This document shows positions 43,392 through 52,397 of a stretch of DNA of 64,000 nucleotides, piece after piece (the stretch's first letter is position 1; each line of letters begins with the position of its first letter). A program made the translations under genes and the position numbers. A model generated the notes under the pieces. That model had not been told where the DNA came from. It saw only the letters and a program-made list of their open reading frames with translations, and ran no database searches. The stretch is from Planctomycetia bacterium (GTDB lineage Bacteria; Planctomycetota; Phycisphaerae; UBA1845; UTPLA1), in NCBI GenBank assembly GCA_015075745.1, contig JABTTW010000001.1, forward strand, positions 3,038,001 to 3,102,000. Reading direction: 5' to 3'.

Positions 43392-44678
43392 ATGCAGGAG
43401 AGTAACGAGTCGATCGAGACGATTCCAGTCCCCAGCCGAGACGTTTTGACGGAGATTCTGCGGGACGGGGCCCAACGGCTCCTGGGCCAGGCGATCGAGG
43501 CGGAGGTCGATGGCTGGATCGAAGGGCACGCCGATCTGCGCGATCCGCAAGGCCGCCGGCAGGTGGTCAAGAACGGCCATCATCCCACCCGGACCCTCGT
43601 CACCGGCGTCGGGCCGGTGGAGGTGACGCAGCCGCGGGTGTGGGACCGTCGGATCGTCGGCCGCGGCGAGGCCGGCGAAGCGTTGGATGCAAATGGCCAG
43701 GCCGTGGAGCGGTTCTGTTCGTCGATTTTGCCGCCGTACCTGCGGAAGACGAAGGCCATCGAGGAGTTGATCCCCTGGCTGTACCTCAAGGGCATCAGCA
43801 CCGGAGACTTCAGCGAGGCCCTGCAGGCGCTGGTCGGTCCCCAGGCGGCGGGGCTCAGCGCCACGACGATCACGCGTTTGATGACGAGTTGGCAGGACGA
43901 GTACCAGTCATGGAATCGCCGCTCCCTGGAAGGCAAGCACTACGTGTACCTCTGGGCGGATGGGATTCACTTCAACATCCGCCTGGAGGAAGACCGGCAG
44001 TGCATTCTGGTGCTGATGGGCGCGAGGGCGGACGGCCGCAAGGAGCTGATCGCGGTGGTCGACGGCCATCGCGAGAGCGAGCAGTCGTGGTATTCGCTGC
44101 TGCTGGACTGCCAACAACGGGGCATGACGATCGACCCGAAGCTGGCCACGGCGGACGGAGCGCTGGGCTTCTGGGCGGCGCTGCCGAAGGTCTATTCGAC
44201 GACCCGGGCGCAGCGCTGCTGGGTGCACAAGACGGCCAACGTGTTGGACAAGATGCCCAAGCGGGTGCAGACCGGCGCGAAGGCCAAGCTGCACGAGATC
44301 TGGATGGCGCCGACGCGGGAGAATGCGAACCAGGCGTTCGATCACTTCGTGGCCCACTACGCGGCCAAATACCCCGGCGCGGCCGAGTGCCTGGTGAAGG
44401 ATCGCGAGGTGCTGCTGACGTTCTACGACTTCCCGGCCGAGCACTGGCGGCACCTGCGGACGACGAATCCGATCGAAAGTACGTTCGCCACGGTGCGGCT
44501 GCGTCACCGCCGGACCAAAGGCAACGGCAGTCGGATCGCGTGTCTGGCAATGGTGTTCAAGCTGTGCGAGTCCGCCGCGAACCACTGGCGGCTGCTCAAT
44601 GGCGCGACGCTGCTTCCCGATGTCATCGCCGGTGTGAAGTTCGTCAATGGAGAAAAGGCCGAGAGAAACGCCGCCTGA
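43392..44678 (+). CDS. IS256-family transposase, copy 2
   Basis: 428 residues, identical to the copy 1 protein, with the same catalytic segments (WADGIHFN, TADGALGF, NPIESTF). Intact frame. Complete identity between two copies points to a recent duplication within this genome. Confidence 0.97.
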   Translation: MQESNESIETIPVPSRDVLTEILRDGAQRLLGQAIEAEVDGWIEGHADLRDPQGRRQVVKNGHHPTRTLVTGVGPVEVTQPRVWDRRIVGRGEAGEALDANGQAVERFCSSILPPYLRKTKAIEELIPWLYLKGISTGDFSEALQALVGPQAAGLSATTITRLMTSWQDEYQSWNRRSLEGKHYVYLWADGIHFNIRLEEDRQCILVLMGARADGRKELIAVVDGHRESEQSWYSLLLDCQQRGMTIDPKLATADGALGFWAALPKVYSTTRAQRCWVHKTANVLDKMPKRVQTGAKAKLHEIWMAPTRENANQAFDHFVAHYAAKYPGAAECLVKDREVLLTFYDFPAEHWRHLRTTNPIESTFATVRLRHRRTKGNGSRIACLAMVFKLCESAANHWRLLNGATLLPDVIAGVKFVNGEKAERNAA

Positions 44679-44712
44679 TTACCGCGTCATCAACGAAATT
44701 TGACCATTACTC

Positions 44713-44721
44713 ATAACGATG
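44713..44721. repeat. target-site duplication, right side of IS copy 2
   Basis: ATAACGATG, matching 43276-43284. Confidence 0.92.
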
Positions 44722-44915
44722 ACGCCGCGATCACTGTCGTAAGCCATCGAATGACCACTTTGCCCGGTCACGGGAGGCAGTAGCCGCCACTCGGAAGCTT
44801 GTGCAAGCGAAGAAAATGTTGATCTGTCGATCGTAAAAAGAATGAAAAGACACATGCCTGATCGAAACAACCTGCTTGCGCAGGTCGCCATTCTCAAGTT
44901 AAAGAAATGCCGCAT
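44713..44915 (-). pseudogene. Kelch-repeat protein, N-terminal fragment
   Basis: The 5' part of the interrupted Kelch gene. From ATG 44915 (AGG eight bases upstream; ATG 44891 and 44954 are alternatives) it encodes a signal peptide (RSGMCLFILFTIDRSTFSSL, cleavage near AQA) and the first half of repeat one (SGHSMAYDSDRGVIVM), where copy 2 of the insertion sequence enters. A TATATA box at 44925-44930 on this strand may belong to its promoter. Confidence 0.85.
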
Positions 44916-45281
44916 AACATCGCCTATATATGGAATACTGTTGTAACCAACCATTTTGGCTCGCCGAAACCTAGTTGACAGATCAGATGACCCATTCTAG
45001 CTGCAGCCGGCGCGGGCATCATCGTGATTGCGCGATGCGTTACGTGCTTCCCGCCGCAATCAATTGGCCCTTACTTAGGTAGGAGTCTTTCGGGTTGGCC
45101 CTCAGATACCCTTGCTCAGCATCCGTCCCAATGGGTCGCATACTTATGGTAACTCAACAAACCCCTAATGTTCAAGGCCCCGGCGAATCGTCATCGCTAT
45201 TCGGCAAGAGATCGAATCTGTTAAGGATTCCTTGAATCTCAGTCTAATTGAGTTCTACTTAACTCGACTTGTTTAGCTCGG
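44916..45281. other. intergenic region, AT-richer, no gene seen
   Basis: 366 bases between the Kelch start and the end of the P5C dehydrogenase gene, with stops in all frames. Visible items are the TATATA box near the Kelch start and two small inverted repeats on the side where the dehydrogenase transcript would end: AAGGATTCCTT near 45224, and GAGTT/AACTC near 45250. Neither is a convincing terminator. Confidence 0.5.
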
Positions 45282-46832
45282 CTACAGCCTCTCCGTAATA
45301 CTCTTCCCCTGCATGAACAACTGCAGATAGTCCCGCCCGCCGGCCTTGCTGTCGGTCCCGCTCATGTTGAAGCCGCCGAACGGCTGGACATCCACCAGGG
45401 CTCCGGTGCACTTTCGATTGAGGTACAAGTTGCCCACGTGGAATTCGTGCCGGGCACGTTCCAGTTCCATGCGATCATTGGAGTAGATCGCCCCGGTCAG
45501 GCCGTAGTCGGTGCCGTTGGCGATGGCCAGAAGTTCGTCGAAGCCGCGGCCCTTAATGATCGCGAGGACCGGGCCGAAGATTTCCTCCTGTGCGAGCCGG
45601 GCACTCGGCTTGATGTCGTCAAAGATCGTCGGCGGAATGAAGAACCCGCCGGTCGGCGCCTTGGCGTCACCGAGCAGCATCTTGCCTTCTTTGTTTCCGA
45701 TCTCGATGTAACTTTTGATCTTGTCAAACGCGGACTTGTCGATGACCGCGCCCATGTGGAAGTTTTCCGGCTTCGTCGGGTTGCCGATGGTCAGCTTTGA
45801 CGCTCGATCGACGACCATGCGCACCAGTTCGTCGTGAACCTTTTCATCGACGATCAGCCGGCTGCACGCCGAGCACTTCTGACCCTGGAAACCGAATGCC
45901 GCCGCGACGACACCCTCCGCGGCCTCGTCGATGTTGGCCTTGTCAGTGACGACGATGCAGTCCTTGCCGCCCATCTCCAGAATCGTGCGCTTCAGCCAAA
46001 GCTGGCCGGGGTGCACTTTCGCGGCGCGCTCGAAGATGCGCGTGCCGACTTCGCGCGATCCGGTGAAGGCGATGAATCTCGTCTTCGGCGAATCGACCAG
46101 CGCGTCGCCCATCGCGCCGCCGCTGCCGGGGCAGAAGTTGACCACGCCCGGTGGCAGCATGATCTCTCCGAGCACTTCAAAGAACTTGGCTGCGATCACG
46201 GGGGCGGCGCTGGCAGGCTTGAGGACGACGGTGTTGCCGGTGACAAGGGCCGCGGAAGTCATTCCGGCCATGATCGCCAGCGGGAAGTTCCACGGAGGGA
46301 TCACGACGCCAACGCCCAGCGGCATGTAGCGCAGCTCATTCTCTTCGCCGCAATACGGCGAGACCGGCTGCGCCGGGCCGAGTCGCATCATCTCGCGGCC
46401 ATAAAACTCCAGGAAATCTATGCACTCGCAGGTGTCGGCGAAAGCCTCGATCCACGACTTGGACTCCTCATAGACCATCCACGCGGAGAATTCATAGACG
46501 CGGCGACGAATCGCGGCGGCGGCGCGAAGCAGATATCGGGCGCGCACCTCAGGAGCGACGCGCGACCACGACTTGAACGCCTCCTCGGCTGCCGCCAGCG
46601 CGGCGTTGGCCTCGTCGAGGCCGGCCTTGCTGACCAAGCCGATGATCTGATCGTTCTTGGCGGGGTTGATCGACTCGATTTTCGCGCTCGTCTCCACTCT
46701 CTTGCCGCCGATGCGCAGCGGATAGCTGCGGCCAAGCTGCGACTCGACGAGCTTCAAAGCGTCGAGCATCGCCTGGCGCGGCTCGGGCCGGCTGAAATCG
46801 ACGTATTCTTCCGGATAGTACGGCGTAAGCAT
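45282..46832 (-). CDS. pruA: L-glutamate gamma-semialdehyde (1-pyrroline-5-carboxylate) dehydrogenase
   Basis: Oxidises glutamate semialdehyde to glutamate with NAD(P)+, the second step of proline catabolism. The 516-residue length fits the monofunctional family. Catalytic residues are C320 (GQKCSACSR), E286 (LEMGGKD) and N182 (PWNFP), with the cofactor site around TGSREVGTRIFE (257-268). The C-terminal QPFGGFNMSGTDSKAGGRDY is diagnostic for P5C dehydrogenases among aldehyde dehydrogenases. Start ATG 46832 is preceded by GAGGTG, a good ribosome-binding site. No proline dehydrogenase is seen in the window. Confidence 0.95.
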   Translation of the reverse strand: MLTPYYPEEYVDFSRPEPRQAMLDALKLVESQLGRSYPLRIGGKRVETSAKIESINPAKNDQIIGLVSKAGLDEANAALAAAEEAFKSWSRVAPEVRARYLLRAAAAIRRRVYEFSAWMVYEESKSWIEAFADTCECIDFLEFYGREMMRLGPAQPVSPYCGEENELRYMPLGVGVVIPPWNFPLAIMAGMTSAALVTGNTVVLKPASAAPVIAAKFFEVLGEIMLPPGVVNFCPGSGGAMGDALVDSPKTRFIAFTGSREVGTRIFERAAKVHPGQLWLKRTILEMGGKDCIVVTDKANIDEAAEGVVAAAFGFQGQKCSACSRLIVDEKVHDELVRMVVDRASKLTIGNPTKPENFHMGAVIDKSAFDKIKSYIEIGNKEGKMLLGDAKAPTGGFFIPPTIFDDIKPSARLAQEEIFGPVLAIIKGRGFDELLAIANGTDYGLTGAIYSNDRMELERARHEFHVGNLYLNRKCTGALVDVQPFGGFNMSGTDSKAGGRDYLQLFMQGKSITERL

Positions 46833-46922
46833 CTGTCACCTCATAGACTCATGGCAGTCTGGTCCTGCCAACATGGGTAGGATAGCACAGGATTTAGATC
46901 GCCACGAGTCGTATCTCTCCGC

Positions 46923-48284
46923 TTATGGCGCTGCGGGGGCATCCTGACCGGTACGACCGGCTGGTTTTAGGAGTTTTTCGGAGATGATAAAACGTGCCAA
47001 CTCCTCGGCAATGATGCGCGAACCCTCCGGGCTCGGATGAACCTCGTCGTTGAAGAGCGTTTCGGCCGGCGTCTTCGTCCTGTCGGCCCATTCGACAAAT
47101 GCCTCGGTGACGTCCAGGTGCGGCACGCCTTTCGAGGCCGCCCATCCGTTCAATCGGGCGATGATCCTCTTGGCGCCCGCATCCGGCGGCATTTTTATTC
47201 GAATCGGCAATGAGAGAAGCACCCACGGCACGCCGGCCCGTTTGCAGGCCTTATCAAAGTCACTCAGATCTTCGAAGATTCGGTTCCATGCCGTGACGAT
47301 GCGCGGGGGAAGAGTCTCCTCAAAAAACGTTTCAAACCCAATATGCTCATTAGGCGGCGCGCCAAAGACATTCTCATTCGTCCATAATCCGTGTTCCCGA
47401 ATCTGTTTCGCTCGATAGCGATCCCAGTAATGGGCAGCCATTCGTGCCAGACCGCTGATATGATTCAGCGGAGGATATTCCCGGATCCACGGTCGTCCGC
47501 GAACCAATCTGCCTTCCGTATTGAGGACGTCGAGCAAGTCATTCAGACAAAAATTGAGCACCACCAGATCGGGCGAGAGCTTCAGACCTTCATTCTCAAG
47601 ATAGTCCGCCTCTTGCCACGTTGTGTACCCCGTGCAGCCGGCGTTTACCATCCGCACTGAGTAAGTCGGCAAGGCCGTCGCAAGAAGCGGATGGATAAGC
47701 CGGACATACGTCTTGTCTTCCGCTAACCCCAGCCCGAGCGTGATCGAATCTCCGACGAATAGAACGCGAAATTCCCCCTGGGGCTTTTTGATTGGAAACT
47801 CTTCGCCGCGAAGTCCTAGCGAGTTAATTCGCGTTGGCATTCCGAAATAATCGCCGGTTGCCATCGGCCGATGGCTCCATCCGCGTGTGGGATGAGGTTG
47901 AAGGACCGTATCCCGGTCATCCGGTGGGGGGAAGAAAACCCCGGCAATTACATCCAGCGATATCGGCATGAATAAGATGCAGGTGATCAAGAGAATTCGC
48001 GGGCCCTTCAATGTGACATTTCGCCGGCGTCGAATAAAGAGAAAACCCGCCAATGCCACCGAGGCTGTAACGGCATGCACGCACATCGCAACGTACAGCG
48101 GAATAACCTGCGTAGGAATAAACCCATCCGTCGTTGGTAGAATTCGAAACAATGCGTTTGTGATGAAGGTCACGGCGGCCGCGTAGCACGCGAGTACCAA
48201 CAGAATAGCCCGGCACAGTCGAGCGTGATCCTTTTCCGGTCCAGGCTCAAGAGCTCGATCGTCAGGTATCTCGCATCGCGTCAT
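46923..48284 (-). CDS. membrane-anchored SGNH/GDSL hydrolase
   Basis: 453 residues from ATG 48284; the longer open frame upstream has no support. Three N-terminal helices (about 25-115) precede an SGNH esterase/acyltransferase-type domain. Block I is VGDSITLGLG (S180), block II is NAGCTGYT, block III is NFCLNDL, and block V has the D413/H416 pair in FNDEVHPSPEG. All four catalytic blocks are present. The substrate is unknown; similar proteins remove or transfer acyl groups on polysaccharides. It is divergent from prs. Confidence 0.85.
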   Translation of the reverse strand: MTRCEIPDDRALEPGPEKDHARLCRAILLVLACYAAAVTFITNALFRILPTTDGFIPTQVIPLYVAMCVHAVTASVALAGFLFIRRRRNVTLKGPRILLITCILFMPISLDVIAGVFFPPPDDRDTVLQPHPTRGWSHRPMATGDYFGMPTRINSLGLRGEEFPIKKPQGEFRVLFVGDSITLGLGLAEDKTYVRLIHPLLATALPTYSVRMVNAGCTGYTTWQEADYLENEGLKLSPDLVVLNFCLNDLLDVLNTEGRLVRGRPWIREYPPLNHISGLARMAAHYWDRYRAKQIREHGLWTNENVFGAPPNEHIGFETFFEETLPPRIVTAWNRIFEDLSDFDKACKRAGVPWVLLSLPIRIKMPPDAGAKRIIARLNGWAASKGVPHLDVTEAFVEWADRTKTPAETLFNDEVHPSPEGSRIIAEELARFIISEKLLKPAGRTGQDAPAAP

Positions 48285-48515
48285 GACCGGGACTCGTTGG
48301 ATAATCTGGGGTTGTCTTGCCGTTGGGCATGATCCGCTCGTGCGTCCTGCGGCAGGCTCATTGTACATGCCGCTCGAAGTTGGGGACATGCCGGCGACGC
48401 AGACGGAATGAGCCGCTCTTACATGCCGCCGGGCAGGCAACGCCTGTTGCATTGCTTGTGGGCTGCATCGGCGTCGCTATGATGGCTCGCTCCTTGAGGC
48501 AAGAAAGGCTGATTC

Positions 48516-49472
48516 ATGTCAACGCACGGGAAATTGCTCGTCTTCGCAGGCTCAGGCAGCGGAAAATTTACGTCCGCCATTTGCAAGAACCTCAAGGTTC
48601 GACCGGGCCGCTGCGAGACGACCTTTTTCTCCGAGGGCAATACCTTTGTCCGTGTCGGCGAAAACGTGCGCGGCCGGGACGTCTATTTCGTCCAATCGCT
48701 CAGCTATCCGGTTAACGATCACTTCATGGAGATACTCTTCTTCATCGATGCCTTCAAACGCGCTTCCGCCAACAGTGTCACGGCGGTGATCCCGTTCTTT
48801 GGATATGGCAAGGGCGACAAGAAAGACGAACCTCGCGTGTCCATTCGGGCCCGCGTATGCGCCGACTGCCTGGAGGCGGCGGGCGTGGATCGCATCGTCA
48901 CCATGGACCTCCACGCACCGCAGATCCAGGGATTCTTTCGCGTCCCGGTGGATCATCTCTATGCGCTGCCGGTGATCGCGGCGCACTACAAGCGTAAAAT
49001 GCGACAGCCCGACGATTGGGTGGTGGTGGCCCCCGACGTGGGTGCGGCCGGCATGGCCAACGCCTATGCAAAATTCTTCGGGGCCAAGACGGTGATCGCC
49101 GAAAAGACGCGCGAGGGCCATCGCGAGAAAGCCTTCGTCAATCGCATCATCGGGCACGTGAAAGGAAAGCACGCCCTGATCGTGGACGACTTCACCATCA
49201 CCGGCGGGACGCTCATCGCGACGGCGGAGCGTCTCAAGAAGGAAGGGGCCCGCGATATCTTCGCGGCCGTTGCACACGGCGTGATGAGCGAGGGGTCGAC
49301 GGCGAAAGTGGACGCCAGCCCCATCAAGGAACTCGTCATCACCGACACCCTTGAATATAGATTCGAGCCGTTGTCAAAACGCGTAAAAGTGATTTCGGCG
49401 GCCCCGCTCTTTGCCCGGGCCATTCGAAACATTCACCAGCAGACGAGTGTTTCGGGATTATTCGAACAATAG
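48516..49472 (+). CDS. prs: ribose-phosphate pyrophosphokinase
   Basis: Makes PRPP from ribose 5-phosphate and ATP, feeding nucleotide, histidine and NAD synthesis. 318 residues. Motifs: NVRGRDVYFVQSLSYPVNDH, AVIPFFGYGKGDKKDEPRVS (the usual YARQD is GKGDK here), TMDLHAPQIQGFF, and the PRPP loop VDDFTITGGTLI. The flexible-loop segment is VIAEKTREG, and the central signature is VVAPDVGAAGMA, where most family members have SPDxGG. These departures suggest a divergent class of the enzyme. AAAGG lies eight bases before the ATG. Confidence 0.93.
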   Translation: MSTHGKLLVFAGSGSGKFTSAICKNLKVRPGRCETTFFSEGNTFVRVGENVRGRDVYFVQSLSYPVNDHFMEILFFIDAFKRASANSVTAVIPFFGYGKGDKKDEPRVSIRARVCADCLEAAGVDRIVTMDLHAPQIQGFFRVPVDHLYALPVIAAHYKRKMRQPDDWVVVAPDVGAAGMANAYAKFFGAKTVIAEKTREGHREKAFVNRIIGHVKGKHALIVDDFTITGGTLIATAERLKKEGARDIFAAVAHGVMSEGSTAKVDASPIKELVITDTLEYRFEPLSKRVKVISAAPLFARAIRNIHQQTSVSGLFEQ

Positions 49473-49522
49473 TGGTCGGTTGGGGTTTCGCCCGGCGGCC
49501 GGCGCTGGATCACTCCCGCGAA

Positions 49523-50227
49523 TCAGTCCTGCTCGGTTACGAGCGACAAGGAAGTCCGCTTCGTTCGTCCGTTCGATAGCATCCGGGATATTTGATCAAT
49601 CGCCTGATCGATGTCGGGCATGTGCGGATGCAGTTTCATCACCGCTTCATATTGCCCAAGAGCCTCGTCATAGCGACCTAACGCGACGAGGCAGTTGGCC
49701 ATATTCGCCAGCGCGCCAAAATGGGCTGGGTTCAAGTCGATTGCGCGCTTCGCGTCGCGCATAGCCGCCTGATAGCGCCCCAGAAGCGAGTACGCCTGGC
49801 TCCGCTGGTGATAGGCCTCGGCGAAATGTGGAAAGGTCTTGATCAGGGATGTAAGCAGGGGAATGACGCTATCGCTTTCCTTGTCGTGAATGAGCGGAGC
49901 GATTTTCGTAAGTACGCCCTGTGCGACCGGGCCCGCGGCACGAAACCAAATCGACCACAGCGCGTCCTCGGCCAGCGAAATGAGTCGCGGGTCATCGCGA
50001 TGCAGCAACTCTAGCAGCGCCGGACAAGCAGACATGTCCCCCACAAGGCCCAGTGCGATCGTCACCACCTGAATCGTCTCTGCGTCGTGTGATTCGAGAA
50101 ACAAGGCAAGGCAATCCGCCGACCACGAACCGTCGAGGTCTCGGGCAAGTCCCGCAAGGTCATCCCTTAATAAATAAGGGCGTGCGAACTCCACGAGCTT
50201 TCGCGCGGCGATGTCTTGTTCGTCCAT
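49523..50227 (-). CDS. HEAT/TPR helical-repeat protein
   Basis: 234 residues from ATG 50227, chosen for the AGGA just upstream; ATG 50263 and 50437 are in frame but less likely. An N-terminal HEAT-like part (about 20-115) includes TIALGLVGDMSACPALLELL, followed by two or three TPRs (about 120-215; AEAYHQRSQAYSLLGRYQAA and FGALANMANCLVALGRYDEA). Soluble, with no enzyme motif. It probably acts as a protein-binding adaptor; the partner is unknown. It converges on prs with a 50-base gap. Confidence 0.8.
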   Translation of the reverse strand: MDEQDIAARKLVEFARPYLLRDDLAGLARDLDGSWSADCLALFLESHDAETIQVVTIALGLVGDMSACPALLELLHRDDPRLISLAEDALWSIWFRAAGPVAQGVLTKIAPLIHDKESDSVIPLLTSLIKTFPHFAEAYHQRSQAYSLLGRYQAAMRDAKRAIDLNPAHFGALANMANCLVALGRYDEALGQYEAVMKLHPHMPDIDQAIDQISRMLSNGRTKRTSLSLVTEQD

Positions 50228-50523
50228 GTGTCCTGATCCCCAGACGACTGGTACATCGACCATATCAGAATTCCTGCCGCCAAGGCAAGGGAGCAGCGAC
50301 CGATTTCGATGAGATAGTTTCCAAACAAGAAAGGACCAACGACTACCATCCGTGGGTCGCGTAAAACCAAGTATACGCCGCTCAAAACGCGGGTCAAACG
50401 GGCCTCCCTTTGCGACCGGCGAAAACCGCGATAGCATGGCTGAAAACCGTGATGCGCCGTGAGAAATTATCTGACTGTTTGACCCGGCGCAGGAAGATTT
50501 GACGCACCCCCAGTTGCAAGCCC

Positions 50524-51291
50524 ATGAACTCAGAATTCCTCAAAGACCTTTTCGAATCCGTTCGCTCCGGAAAAACATCGGTGGAGCACGCCGTCGCAAG
50601 GCTGCGTGACCTGCCCTACGAGTCCATCGGTTTTGCCAATGTCGATCATCACCGGGCAATCCGCTGTGGCTTTCCGGAGGTGATCTTCTGCCCCGGCAAG
50701 ACCGCCGAGCAGGTAGCCTCCATCTTCGAGAAGCTCGCTGGCGCCGGGGGAAATGTCCTCGCGACGCGCGCCACCGCCGGCCAGTACGAAGCCGTGCGAA
50801 AGGCATCGCCAAATGCCGAGTTCCACGAGACCGCGCGCTGTATCACGCTCCGCCAGCAAACCGCGGCGCTGTCGACGGGCATCATCGCCCTGGTCACCGG
50901 CGGGACAAGTGATATGCCGGTCATTGAAGAAGCCCGGGTGACATGCGAAATCATGGATCAGCGCACGCAGCCGTTTTATGACGTCGGCGTCGCGGGGATT
51001 CATCGCCTGCTCAGTCAGTCAAAAGAACTGCGGGCCGCGCGGGTGGTCATCGTCGCCGCCGGCATGGAAGGGGCGCTGGCCAGTGTAGTCGGCGGCCTCG
51101 TTGCGGCGCCGGTCATCGCTGTGCCGACCAGCGTGGGATATGGAGCAAGCTTTGAGGGGCTCGCCGCCCTGCTCGCCATGCTCAACTCCTGCGCGACGGG
51201 AGTGGCCGTCATGAACATCGACAACGGTTTCGGCGCCGCTGCCCTGGCGGCAAAGATCAATCGCCTCGGCGAACCATCGACCGGCTCCTAG
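50524..51291 (+). CDS. larB: nickel pincer cofactor biosynthesis protein LarB
   Basis: 255 residues with the PurE-like C-terminal domain (about 115-250) typical of LarB. LarB carboxylates and hydrolyses nicotinic acid adenine dinucleotide, the first step toward the nickel pincer cofactor of lactate racemase-type enzymes. Diagnostic phrases are RCGFPEVIFCPGKTAEQVA, IALVTGGTSDMPVIEEA, YDVGVAGIHRLL, VVIVAAGMEGALASVVGGL and IAVPTSVGYGASFEGLAALL. larC and larE are not in the window. nnrD follows after 92 bases on the same strand. Confidence 0.94.
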   Translation: MNSEFLKDLFESVRSGKTSVEHAVARLRDLPYESIGFANVDHHRAIRCGFPEVIFCPGKTAEQVASIFEKLAGAGGNVLATRATAGQYEAVRKASPNAEFHETARCITLRQQTAALSTGIIALVTGGTSDMPVIEEARVTCEIMDQRTQPFYDVGVAGIHRLLSQSKELRAARVVIVAAGMEGALASVVGGLVAAPVIAVPTSVGYGASFEGLAALLAMLNSCATGVAVMNIDNGFGAAALAAKINRLGEPSTGS

Positions 51292-51383
51292 GCGAGCGAA
51301 GCAGCCTATCCATCGCGCCGAACGTGCTCCGAGGCCGGCTCGATGAGTGCCGATAAACCACGGTCTAATGGGACTTCGCGCGT

Positions 51384-52337
51384 ATGTATCAATCAAAGCC
51401 TCGACTCCGCCGGATTTCGGCCCTTCCCAGGCTTTCATCCCGCGCCAAAGACGCCCACAAGGGCTCTTTCGGTCGCGTCCTGGTGATCGGCGGTTCGCGC
51501 GGCATGATCGGCGCGCCGGCTCTGGTGGCGAATGCCGCGCTGCGCAGCGGAGCGGGCCTTGTCACCGTGGCATGTCCCCGCTCCATTCAACTGGCCGTCG
51601 CCGCGCTCTGCCCCTGCGCCACCTCACTCCCGCTCCCCGAAGACGCGCAGGGCACCCTCGACCCGCGGCAGGCGATGGAAAACCTTCACGATCACGGCTT
51701 GCTGAATGAGCCCACCGCGCCCTCCGTCGTCGCCATCGGACCGGGCATCGGCCGTGGTGACAGTGCGTTTGACGCCGCAATGACACAATTGATCAATTCC
51801 TTCGGCGACGATGCGAGGACGCCCGTCGTCCTGGATGCTGACGCACTGAATGTCATGCACAAGTCCGTCGGCGACGGCGCAGGCTGGGATCGCGCTCTGC
51901 ACTTCCGCACCGTGATCACGCCGCATCCCGGCGAGCTTGCGCGGATGCATGGCGTCTCGACGGCCGAGATTCAGGCGGATCGTCAGGAATACGCCGTCAA
52001 GACGGCGCGAGAAATGTCCGGCGGCAAAGACCACCCGGATTATCGCGCTGTGGTCGTCCTCAAGGGCGCCGGCACCATCGTCACCGACGGCGTAAACCTC
52101 TACGTCAATAAAACCGGCAACCCCGGGATGGCTACCGGCGGTAGCGGCGACGTGCTGACCGGCATCATCGCCGGATTCATTGCACAGCGGATGTCAGGCT
52201 TTCATTCCGCGATTCTGGGCGTTCACCTTCACGGTTTGGCCGGCGACCTTGCCGCAAGGTCACTCGGCAAGGTGTCAGTGATCGCAACAGACCTGATCGA
52301 TCACCTGCCCGACGCATTCAAAAAGCTTCAGCGATAA
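51384..52337 (+). CDS. nnrD: ADP-dependent NAD(P)H-hydrate dehydratase
   Basis: Repairs hydrated NADH/NADPH using ADP. 317 residues with the YjeF C-terminal ribokinase-like fold: HKGSFGRVLVIGGSRGMIGA (about 25-44), VAIGPGIGRGD, the TPHPGELARMHG motif, and NPGMATGGSGDVLTGIIAGF, which holds the catalytic aspartate. The N-terminal epimerase domain (NnrE) found fused in many bacteria is absent, so this is the stand-alone dehydratase. It follows larB; both act on nicotinamide or nicotinate nucleotides. Confidence 0.94.
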   Translation: MYQSKPRLRRISALPRLSSRAKDAHKGSFGRVLVIGGSRGMIGAPALVANAALRSGAGLVTVACPRSIQLAVAALCPCATSLPLPEDAQGTLDPRQAMENLHDHGLLNEPTAPSVVAIGPGIGRGDSAFDAAMTQLINSFGDDARTPVVLDADALNVMHKSVGDGAGWDRALHFRTVITPHPGELARMHGVSTAEIQADRQEYAVKTAREMSGGKDHPDYRAVVVLKGAGTIVTDGVNLYVNKTGNPGMATGGSGDVLTGIIAGFIAQRMSGFHSAILGVHLHGLAGDLAARSLGKVSVIATDLIDHLPDAFKKLQR

Positions 52338-52375
52338 ACACTTGCCGCCTCGATCCTTCAAGAAAATCCTGATGC

Positions 52376-52391
52376 CGCGAAAATTTTCGCG
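52376..52391. promoter_or_regulatory. 16-bp perfect palindrome
   Basis: CGCGAAAATTTTCGCG lies 38 bases after the nnrD stop and seven bases before the candidate -35 box of the blaI-like gene. It could be an operator or the core of a terminator for nnrD; there is no following T-run, which speaks against a terminator. Confidence 0.5.
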
Positions 52392-52397
52392 TGAGCG

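Larger units (their letters stand above)
43285..44712 (+). mobile_element. IS256-family insertion sequence, copy 2
   Basis: 1428 bp, at a constant offset of 2555 bases from copy 1 and, as far as I compared by eye, the same in sequence, with the same imperfect terminal repeats. It interrupts the Kelch gene in the codons for the first repeat. Both copies point the same way, so the pair encloses a 1.1 kb segment (the Kelch 3' part) like a composite element, but each copy has its own target duplication, which indicates two separate insertions. Confidence 0.95.

Noticed and set aside
43285..43583. Apparent N-terminus of the Kelch C-terminal fragment
   Set aside because: These codons are antisense IS copy 2 sequence; the true 5' part lies beyond the IS at 44713-44915.
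40721..44721. Composite transposon carrying the Kelch fragment
   Set aside because: Each IS copy has its own target duplication, and no shared duplication flanks the whole segment, so two independent insertions explain it better.
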